From Cyclostephanos tholiformis (Eukaryota > Bacillariophyta > Thalassiosirophyceae > Thalassiosirales > Thalassiosiraceae), in contig JALLPB010000214.1 of the NCBI GenBank assembly GCA_036939975.1, forward strand, positions 1-20,011: a DNA stretch of 20,011 bases, in the 5' to 3' direction. The notes under the pieces were generated by a model. That model had not been told where the DNA came from. It did not search any database and worked only from the letters and a program-made list of their open reading frames with translations. Below are positions 1-8,043 of this stretch, piece by piece. Numbering within the stretch: position 1 is the first letter of the stretch; each line of letters begins with the position of its first letter. A program made the position numbers and the translations under genes.

Positions 1-1
1 G

Positions 2-247
2 CCGACCCACAGCCGGGTCATCGATCTGTTCGACATTCAGTCGAGCCAAGAAAGCCACGACCGTGACGACCGTGGCCACCCCCCTCCTCCTCCTCAGCGC
101 CATAACAAGAAGAGAAAGTCGGCGCGCTACGTCGGTAACAATGCTGTCCAACGCCGCAGCATCAGCAAGGAGGAAGAGGAGGATGCCTACGACGATAATA
201 TGGAATACGACGATGAAGAGGATAACGAGTTCGATGGCAGCCTCTAG
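2..247 (+). CDS. C-terminal end of an unidentified acidic protein (partial)
   Basis: The window opens inside a reading frame that runs without a stop for 81 codons to TAG at 245-247. The visible tail has a Pro run, then a basic patch rich in Lys and Arg, then a strongly acidic end dominated by Glu, Asp and Tyr, finishing FDGSL. Such acidic disordered tails are common in nuclear and ribosome-biogenesis proteins, but nothing here names the family. Another + frame is open at 63-266, but this one has the coherent charge blocks of a real disordered tail and reaches the window edge. The gene converges on TGS1. Its start lies outside the window, so function is unknown. Confidence 0.55.
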   Translation, partial: PTHSRVIDLFDIQSSQESHDRDDRGHPPPPPQRHNKKRKSARYVGNNAVQRRSISKEEEEDAYDDNMEYDDEEDNEFDGSL

Positions 248-624
248 CTTTAGTTTTGTTACATAATTTATCACTTAGTAACATATTTTTTACTACCTGT
301 AACACTCTAGCTGTAACATCTGTGTAACAGAGTTACATGTAACATTGTGTAACAGGTTTCCCTCAACCTCATTTGGCGACTATCGGCACTAAATGGCGGC
401 GATATTTTCACTCATCAGAACATTAGCTCTTTCGAGGTGAAAAAGAAATCAGAAAATCCAACAGAGGTCAAGCCTTCCTCCTTCCTCCTCTCTATTGTCT
501 GTTGGCTGCGCATGATCTCCCTCTGGTCTTAATAGCACTTCGGAGGAATGAAGAATTGTTAAATTTCATGAATATTTCTTTCTTTTATTCGATAAATTAT
601 GTCCAATTCTAATAGACTCTTAAT
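248..624. other. Intergenic region between two convergent 3' ends, with a TGTAAC cluster
   Basis: This stretch separates the 3' end of the + strand acidic-tail gene from the 3' end of minus-strand TGS1, so it should hold both 3' UTRs. The hexamer TGTAAC occurs at 298, 312, 323, 338 and 348, and its reverse complement GTTACA at 258 and 332. No credible gene was seen. The remainder (about 360-580) shows no recognisable feature. Confidence 0.6.
584..589 (-). terminator. Candidate polyadenylation signal of TGS1
   Basis: The minus strand reads AATAAA here, about 36 bases past the TGS1 stop codon, in an AT-rich context. This is the canonical eukaryotic hexamer at a plausible distance. Diatom signals are often degenerate, and no transcript end is visible, so this is only a candidate. 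Confidence 0.3.
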
Positions 625-2750
625 CTACAACATTTCATTTAGACCTTTGCCAAAATAAGCAGTGGCAGTCTTGACTTTTCCGCATACAACATTTTGTTCT
701 ATTTCAAAGCACCCCACAACGCTCGATGCTAAAGCATTATGCCCAATGTCGATACCATTGACATTCCGCGGGAGAAAGTAGGCAAGCACTCCTTGTTCCT
801 GCTGTTCTGCTGTGTCACCAAAGAGTGCCTTGATAGCAATTGATAATAGCTCGGCGCCGTTGGTCGTCACTGTTGTGTTACCCCCATCTTCGGTGTTGTT
901 GTTTTCAACTTGCTGTGAAGTCTCATCCAAAATCGAAGATTCCACAGTAATAGAAGCGACAAGGTCAAACGTTGTTTTTTCATAACTCATTCCTCCCCAC
1001 GGCGGCGATAAGAATATCCCATCTATATTTTCTGGTAAGAGCTCCATCCCTCCAAGTGTGAAGCCCAACCAGCATACTTTCTCGCTTACCTCATCGTGAG
1101 ATCTAGCCTTGCCAAAGCTATTAATGCAGCCACCCACATCATCCCTCATCACTCGACGAACTCCCTTACTATATTGATGCAAGACCTCGACTGCATCCGC
1201 ATGGACGAAAATAATATCCTCGCGCGGAACCTCGTATATTGATGCGTTGTGGGCTGCGTTCATCAATCGTGATAGGTTATTATCCACAGCAATAACCTTA
1301 ATACAAGGAGGGGGGCCGGGACAACAATCGAGCTGCTGATGTTCATTGCAACCCTCTCCGTCTTCCTTCCTCGTATTTTTGTTATTCCATCGAGCGAAGG
1401 CTATGGAGTTTCCACCACAGCCGCAGAATAAGTCAAGAATGATGATATTATTTTGTTTCCTATGCCGCGGTTTACTTCGTTCGGCTTCATTATTCGCCGG
1501 AGGAATACCCTCCACCTTCTCCCGTTTCACACACTCGTTACGATCCCTCTCTGCACGTTGTGTCATCTCCGCCATCCACTGGCTCTTCCTTTGATATAAA
1601 ATGATATGCGCTATCCTTTTCGCAATATGATTGGCGATCGATTCAGGGGTCACACTGTACCACATTTCGGAACTGACATCTTTATCTTCGTCGTCGATTC
1701 CGCCACCTATTCGTATCCCCATGTCATACCGCGAAAATAAACGTTTGCGCTGTGCCCAGAATTTGTCTGGTACAAAAGATGTAGGATGTGGATTCAGCAC
1801 ACCATCTCCATTATCACCGTGAGGAAGATGATGATTTTTGAAATTATTTTTTGTCATCCGTTGTCGTTGTGCCTGCCACTTTTACAAAGGAACGTAAGAT
1901 GCAACTGTGAGTGCTTCGCACGCAAAATAAGGAGAGAGAAATAACGAACTAGTGAACGCTCAAACTTTATATAACTACTACTCACTTTGGTCGGACCAAT
2001 TACAGAAGCATGCCGTTTTACTGGTATGAACAGTTTCTTTGCCTCCGTTCCTTTGGCAATTTTGACAGTTGTCGATGAGATCTCTCCCTTCAAAGTGATT
2101 CTTTTCTCTTTTACATACCACGAAAAGAACGGTCTCGATGGTCTTGCGATGTTGGATGATTTCTCATTGGAATTTTTTGCATTTGTGGCAGCTGGCGAAT
2201 CGCCTGCTACTGCTTGGGGCAAAACGCCCATCATCTTCTCGAGGTTGCCATCATCATTGCCCGTCGATGTACACTTGTCCACGGCGGACGCATCCCCTCC
2301 TCCATTTTCGGCATCATCCCTCGAGATCTTTTCTTCATTGACGTTCTTCTCGCTCCTTGTTGTCGTTCGTCGAACTTTCTCACCGTGAAAATTAACATCT
2401 CCCTCCTTCTCAAGGGGTGGCTCCTCGTCAATCTCCACCCGAGTAATAATGCAAGTCAATGGCGCCTGACAATCAGTCGGTATTCGGTGTATAGTCTCGG
2501 AACAGTTCTCAATCCAATTATTTTTATTTTTCCTGCTGTTGTTGTGCGATTTTCCATTCTTATTCTTCTTTTGACGTTTGTTTGCTGATTGTTGTCGATG
2601 GTGTTGCTGATGCTGGTTGTGATGGCCAACGTCATTCATAATCTTTCGTTTTGTCGATGACTCGGGAGCAGCAATGGCGGCGGCACTAACCACTGCGACC
2701 TCGACCGAGGAAATTGTCGCTTGATTCAATTCGGCGTGGGCCTCCATCAT
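625..2750 (-). CDS. TGS1: Trimethylguanosine synthase (RNA cap guanine-N2 methyltransferase), 2 exons, 670 aa
   Basis: TGS1 uses S-adenosylmethionine to convert the m7G cap of snRNAs and snoRNAs to 2,2,7-trimethylguanosine in the nucleus. Proposed exons are 2750-1986 and 1872-625, joined in phase 0 across a 113-bp GTGAGT...GGCAG intron at 1985-1873. Residues about 1-255 are low-complexity (His/Gln/Asn then Lys/Asn runs) and probably disordered. The catalytic half shows WAQR near 293, WYSVTPE near 326, the SAM-binding LDLFCGCGGN at 401-410, VIAVD near 448 and the catalytic SPPWGG at 544-549, all typical of TGS1. The chosen start is the upstream tandem ATG of the first exon. Without splicing there would be two overlapping frames; splicing adds five in-frame codons before the downstream ATG. 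An unspliced 410-residue protein starting at 1857 remains possible. The length is between the yeast and human proteins. Confidence 0.9.
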
Positions 2751-3134
2751 TATCGGTCGATGTTGTTGCCCATCCCAGTTACCGTCCTTTTAGTACACAG
2801 ATTTGGAGCGAGGAAAAGTACTAGTATCATAAAAATATAATGAGTGGAGCCAGGGGAGTGAGTTCGCACAGGCAATAGCCTACGTAGGAATTCATAAATA
2901 TCGATGATGAAGAAGAGAAGAAGATGAGTCCCATCATGAACCTGGAAGAATTATATGACGATGACAACAACGACGACATGACGAGAGAGAAGTCAGGTCG
3001 GGGCCTCGTCGATCAATGGCGGTCGTCGGCGACCTTCAATGTGCGGAGATTTCTCCCACCGCTTCCATTGATATCCAAATTGTGATTTCACGTTCACCGC
3101 GTTGGCGGTGAGATTCGTCGTCTCAGTAAAAGAG
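2751..3134. other. Intergenic region: TGS1 promoter and 3' end of the 858-aa gene
   Basis: Both flanking genes are on the minus strand, so this holds the 3' UTR of the upstream gene and the promoter of TGS1. Two short GC hairpins are visible: GGTCG/CGACC at 3021-3034 (loop TCGG) and TCACCGC/GCGGTGA at 3094-3111 (loop GTTG). No clear TATA box and no coding frame were found. Confidence 0.5.
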
Positions 3135-6100
3135 TTATTTTAGTCCAAAAAATGAACCCCAATCGTTAACATAGACAATCCCTTCCGCCGTTCTCTGCAC
3201 GCTTTTCTCAACATCGACAATCTGACAAAGCTCTGCCCTTGGCCTTTCGATGTCAGACTTGATGTTCATTTTTCTCCTATTGGACCCAGAACAGCGGACG
3301 AAATCACCTGGGTTGCCGGCCTCACAATTAGCTTCTGAGCACATAGCACTTGTGACTGACTTAGGATTTACTTTGAAATTGCCGATTCGATTGGTGATTG
3401 CACTTTGAAGGAAAATAAAGGAACAGTATCTGCACGAGAAAAGAAAAATTGAAACGGTGAGCATTCTAACAATTGAATGGACATGTGAGACTTGCAGCGG
3501 GAATTCAACTGCCGACTCACTTCTTCGAGCACAAAAAACTATCTACCCAGCAACGTGCACACTCTCCTTTGAAGCCGATCGTGTTCTCGGTGCAATCAAA
3601 TGCAGCCTCGACGCCACCCAAAATTGTCTTCTGTGCACATTTTCGGCCTAGCAATGCGAGGTCGTGCTACGTAGCAACATTTTGGTAAGCATGCGGTAAT
3701 CAACAATGACAAGAAAGGGTCGAAGGTGCGAGAAACGTACCCTAGTAGAATACTGCACCTGCAAATCATTCCACGTGCTGCAAGCAGCGCAGGGTCCGCA
3801 ATGGGCTATTGTAAAGTTTGCCAAGTGAGCCTCATCCTTGCTCGCGAATTCACGAATATTGCCGAATTTTGTGTCGAAGGCACACACCGGACCAACGTTT
3901 TGTTTCTCTGCAAAAGAAAGATGCGAAGCATTGAGGTTCGTGGTCAATAAGACAGCAACTAATACCTAAGCTAAACTCTTACCGTAGCTGATCTTAAATG
4001 ATTCTGGCAGTTTGGCAAGAGCAGTCTTAGTCTGAACCGCAGACCCACATCCAATTACAGTTACAAATATCGCCAATAGATAAATGCATATCCTGAAAGT
4101 ATTGACAAACACGTGCCAAATCTTTCTATAGCATGGCTGCGTGTAAAAGACTGAGTCTTTGCGACAGCAGCTCCAAATTTTTGCATGTTGGCGGATAAAT
4201 ATATGCCAGATTGGTAAAAACGGGAGGGATCGCAAGAGCCGATGGTGCCACTTAATACATAGGTTGCGTTCATCCCCCTCAGCAATTTCATCATAAATTT
4301 CTTTGGAGGATTTATCCCTGTCTGTTGTGCTTTCTCTGGCTAGTCTTGCTTTCGTTAGACTGTCACCTGTCAATGTCATCCGATCAAAGTAGACTGTGGT
4401 GGGGAAATTTTGAGCAAAAATTACAAATGACGGAATAAACCACGTCAACAGTATGTCTCTCACCAGTCTCATAAATATATGATTCCATGGAATCTTTGCT
4501 AAAAACAGCTCTCCTATCTGGTGCTTTCGTCGATGGCTCCTCCAATTCCATTCTAGGGAAACCTTCTGAAAAATCCTTTTCTCCTCCAGGATGCGCATTA
4601 TTTTCGACCAAAATGTTCTCTTCAGTGGTCGAAATTTTATCTTCTTTCTCAAACTCCGCGACTATCTCTTCCTGCCAATTATTTCCGACCTCAGCCTGGC
4701 TAAATAGCTCTTGTTCAAAATAGTAGATGCACAGAAAAAATAGGCAAAATGTCAACCAACAGAAGAAGGAAATGAGGCTAATCTTCCATAGGTCTAGATA
4801 GAAATTCCATCTCTGCAGGGTGAACAGAATAGAGCAGTAGAGGAGAGGAGATTGAGTGCACAAACAGCCAAACAAATGCACCATCTAACGAGCGACTAAC
4901 CCAGACGGTGTCTATGAAGCCAATGCCAATCGTAAACACAGCTGAACTTATGAAAAGCAAAACCGCGCTGGCGCCAATGGCCAGCACCCTTTCGCGGTGC
5001 CTCTTCGTAAACCGCTGGCGGAGCCAGAAGACCGTATGTTGGTATAGACAACCAGATACGAGTCCGACCAACAATGAGACGATAAAACTGTAAACCTTTA
5101 AGTTGACGTAAAACGGCAGCAGAACAAGAACGAATTTATTTGTATGTTTACCAACCCCGAGTCTGACTTGATATCTGAACGATGTGAGCGAGGTGCCTTC
5201 GAAGGCGTGATCAATTGCGGCTTGAGGGGCGAATGTTGACGTATCCTCGAGGAAGTTAAGGTTGCTCTTTCGATAAAATCCCAGCTATGAATTAAAACAA
5301 GGAGGGCGATGAATAATTATAATATTGGCATAACAGACTTGGTTAGATACACAGGTCATGGATACGGAACAGACGTAAGGTTTGGCTTTCACCCCGACAC
5401 AGCCCTAACCTGCAACAAAAATAACAAGCAAACAAAATACGTATAACGAGGAGGTAAGTGCAAGGACTCACCCATATGGGAAGCTTCCAACCAATCAACG
5501 CCAATACAATAGCGGAAACAATGTAACTTACTCCCATAATGACGAGTAAGAAATTCGATTCGACGTTGCTCCAAGTGAACGAAATAACAGCTGCATAAGT
5601 AAAGGAGTAGAGGATGGTGGCGTCAACGATGGCATCCCAAAATCCAAGTCGGATGGCCACGAGGGAGGCAACATAATGATTATCGGACAGGAACACATTT
5701 TCAATAAGGTAATTACTAGCTCGTCTTTGTCTTTGAGACGATGGAGACGTTTCTTCCGTTTTCCCCGTGATGCTCATCTTGCCAAAATTTCGAAAGCTTC
5801 CAGTTTCTGTTGCTTTTTGTCCGTATGCGAGTTTGAGATGGTAGCGGAAGTCATTAATCTCGAGGCTCTGTTCCAAGAGGAGCACGGAGGATATGAAAAG
5901 TATGCATAAACGGATATTACCCCAATTCAAGATGTTGTTCCAAGACTAGCATAAGATATCGAATGAAGGGCCGCAACTCACTGTGACGAGGGCCAACCAC
6001 GCGCTGATGGCCGCAATAGCCGGGTCGCAGTATCGTTGGCGAGGGGTGTTTTCCTCTGGCTCACCGGTGGCATCCGATACGATGGCGTACGCCGACGCCC

Positions 6101-6278
6101 AGGTAAATGTTAGGAAGATCGGTTGGAATTGGTTTATGAGCGATAGCAGACGGTTTGCCCGATGGCGGGCATCATGACCTTGCAACGTCGCACGGGCCTT
6201 TCCCGTGGATCGGCGCGTTGGCCCGACGCCATTCCCCAGAGGATTGGGGGAGGACGAATATGAATTAGAAGCGGCCAT
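3135..6278 (-). CDS. Multi-pass membrane protein with cysteine-rich C-terminal domain, 9 exons, 858 aa, family not recognised
   Basis: Proposed exons: 6278-5982, 5945-5472, 5404-5351, 5284-4901, 4812-4464, 4393-3983, 3907-3741, 3666-3521 and 3429-3135. Every junction is GT-AG and the frame closes exactly at TAA. Hydrophobic segments lie near residues 86-99, 110-124, 207-223, 231-250, 338-357, 377-399 and 413-434. An acidic loop follows, then a last membrane span near 619-638. Residues 640-858 hold 14 cysteines (665, 693, 696, 699, 722, 737, 748, 751, 758, 763, 791, 796, 807, 829), including HCGPCAACSTWNDL and ECARCW. The even count after a membrane span suggests a disulfide-bonded extracytoplasmic domain (inference). 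The weakest part is exon 3: its acceptor is a GTTAG just past a CAG, and its donor is GTATCT. The first intron is only 36 bp. A receptor, transporter or redox role cannot be chosen from sequence alone. Confidence 0.72.
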
Positions 6279-6507
6279 ACTCCTCCTCTATTTCCGGGTT
6301 ATCTGGGAGGGGCTGGGCCACGACCAGAAAACAAGCGTTCATCTTGAACTACTTCTTGGTGTTGTAAGATAGTACGACGACATCAATTAGGTAGTAGTAA
6401 TGGTGCTTACCGTATGTACCTAATATGACCATGATACCTGTCTCTTTTCTATCATATTTTCTCTTCTCCACGTCGTCCTCCCTCTCTCCCCCTAACTCAA
6501 ACCCGCG
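6279..6507. promoter_or_regulatory. Divergent promoter region with a pyrimidine-rich leader
   Basis: This 229-bp gap separates the start codons of two genes reading away from each other, so both promoters and 5' leaders must fit here. The + side (about 6438-6496) is strongly C/T-rich up to 12 bases before the LPA1-like ATG, resembling an initiator or leader tract. No TATA box or known operator stands out. Confidence 0.5.
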
Positions 6508-7734
6508 ATGATTATGATGATGAAGCTCGCCCTGTTCCCCCTCCTCGCCGCGATCGCCGTTCGCGGATTCGCGCCCTCATATCATCATTGCCCGTCCGCC
6601 ACCATCGTCATCTTCGACGCCTTAACCGGAGGAGGCGGCGGTGGCGAAGGAGGCCGCCCGTCGTCGTCGTCGTCGACGACGACGACGACGACGACCCGAC
6701 GCAATGTCGTCGACGCCGCCATGGGGGGGAGGCGGCGGCGGAAGCAGGAGACGACGACGACGTCGACGACGACGTCGATGGCGGCGCTCCCACGGGGGGA
6801 GGGGGATGCAGACGCCGGACCCGAGGAGCGTGGGATGGGCGGCGCGGGCGGTGGCAGTGCGGTGTCCAACAAGCTCCTCGCCGAGACCATCGCCCCCTTC
6901 CGCGGTCTGCGTCTCTTCTTCTACGCCGCATTCGCATCCGGGGCATTCGTCGGGGGACTAATAACGCTATCGGGCGTATTCGCGGCGTCGAATGGACTTC
7001 GTCCAGACATCGTAGACCTCGATGCCGAGTACGTCAACCTCGCCATCGACTTCGGCGCCGTGACGGCCTTTGGCGTATTGGCGAAATTCGACCTCGACGG
7101 CGCCGCCAGGCTGGATGCCGAGGTCGAGGAGAAGGTAAGGCGCAAGGGCGAACTCAAGAAATTGGCGCGGGATATGCGCGAGAGGGAGGCGAAGATGCGG
7201 GATCTGAACGTGAGCGTGCGGGTGTCGATGGACGGCGAAACGAGGGTGGCGCCGCTGAGCGTTGTACAGGAAAATGCGAGGCAGCACGTGATTCTCGTAG
7301 TCGGTCCAGGCAGGGCCATACGAGACGCGTTACGGGGGGCGCAATTGAACAAGGCGAACTTCGCGATGACGAACATACTCGTCGTACCGTACGAGACCGG
7401 AGTGGACGTCGTCGATCGGATGACGAGGCCTGACGGTAAGGGCGGTTTCGGCGCCGACACACGGCCGTCGTACGAGACACAGCCGTACGTTGCCGAGCCA
7501 GTGGGGGATGGATGGGAGGACTTCGCGAATGCCGAGATGAATGCCGCCGTAGAACAGGCCGGGGAGGGGGTGAGGGACGAGGGCATCGCGCTCGTCGACG
7601 CGAACGACGGTAGGGTGCTGCAACGGAGCGTGGGGAAGGTGCCGTGGCGACAGATGGTCGACGAGTTGGAAGAGGCGGTCACAGGGGAAAAAAAGAAAGA
7701 GACGAGCGTTCCATTCCTGGAGTTTTTGGAATGA
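6508..7734 (+). CDS. LPA1: Plastid-targeted LPA1/REP27-like photosystem II assembly protein, 408 aa
   Basis: LPA1/REP27-family proteins are thylakoid membrane factors that help synthesis and assembly of the D1 subunit of photosystem II. Residues 1-20 form a signal peptide ending in AVRG, followed by FAPS at 21-24. A Phe at the cleavage site is the diatom plastid-import signature. Residues 40-120 are a low-complexity Gly/Ser/Thr/Arg linker. The conserved part begins at LLAETIAPFRGLRLFFYAAF (about 123-142), with one membrane span near 136-161 and a second near 176-194. A charged helix and a soluble C-terminal domain (VILVVGP, then NILVVPYETGVD) follow. There is a single exon. The ATG at 6508 fits because it opens directly into the signal peptide. 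The gene is much more GC-rich than its neighbours. The family call is from recalled motif similarity and is less sure than the plastid targeting. Confidence 0.75.
   Translation: MIMMMKLALFPLLAAIAVRGFAPSYHHCPSATIVIFDALTGGGGGGEGGRPSSSSSTTTTTTTRRNVVDAAMGGRRRRKQETTTTSTTTSMAALPRGEGDADAGPEERGMGGAGGGSAVSNKLLAETIAPFRGLRLFFYAAFASGAFVGGLITLSGVFAASNGLRPDIVDLDAEYVNLAIDFGAVTAFGVLAKFDLDGAARLDAEVEEKVRRKGELKKLARDMREREAKMRDLNVSVRVSMDGETRVAPLSVVQENARQHVILVVGPGRAIRDALRGAQLNKANFAMTNILVVPYETGVDVVDRMTRPDGKGGFGADTRPSYETQPYVAEPVGDGWEDFANAEMNAAVEQAGEGVRDEGIALVDANDGRVLQRSVGKVPWRQMVDELEEAVTGEKKKETSVPFLEFLE
6659..6690. repeat. Perfect trinucleotide palindrome inside the LPA1-like gene
   Basis: TCG repeats run directly into ACG repeats, giving a perfect 16-bp-arm palindrome centred on GTCGAC at 6672-6677. 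A second related GAC/GTC tract lies at about 6751-6778. In the gene these tracts encode Ser and Thr runs in the linker between the transit peptide and the mature domain. Confidence 0.85.
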
Positions 7735-8043
7735 AGACGCCAGGTAGCGTGTTTCACAGGAATAATGGGGGGAGGTGGGTTGATAAGGAGTGCAATCTTT
7801 ACGTTAAATAGAGTGAATGTAACGATCGACATCGTTCGGGATCGAGGTTGTGGAAAAGATAGGGAAAAATCTCTCGGCGCCAGATGATGAAAGGGCTGTT
7901 GAAGTTATTTAATTCTGGAAAAGATATCAGCCACTCGGATTAATACTTCAAATGAGGCGGAACTAATTATTGTCATGAATAATTATGAATTGCTTTTTCA
8001 AGAGCAAAGACGATAGCTCGAGCGTGCCTTCGTCACTACTTTT
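7735..8043. other. Intergenic region between convergent LPA1-like and kinesin genes
   Basis: Both flanking genes end here, so it should contain both 3' UTRs. An AT-rich inverted repeat is visible: TAATTATT at 7964-7971 and AATAATTA at 7978-7985, with loop GTCATG. No coding frame was found, and no AATAAA signal was noticed on either strand. Confidence 0.5.

Noticed and set aside
1987..2388. 133-codon + strand frame opposite TGS1 exon 1
   Set aside because: No motif, antisense to a low-complexity exon of a supported gene.
4740..4900. Frame change read as a mutation in the 858-aa gene
   Set aside because: An 88-bp intron (4900-4813) with a pyrimidine-rich end and CTGCAG acceptor explains the shift and keeps phase.
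6588..7433. 281-codon + strand frame overlapping the LPA1-like gene
   Set aside because: Arg-rich product from GC-rich repeats in another frame; the overlapping frame has a signal peptide, plastid motif and conserved domain.
6921..7832. 303-codon minus-strand frame antisense to the LPA1-like gene
   Set aside because: Ser/Thr/Ala-rich mirror of a GC-rich coding strand with no motif; explained by codon bias of the real gene.
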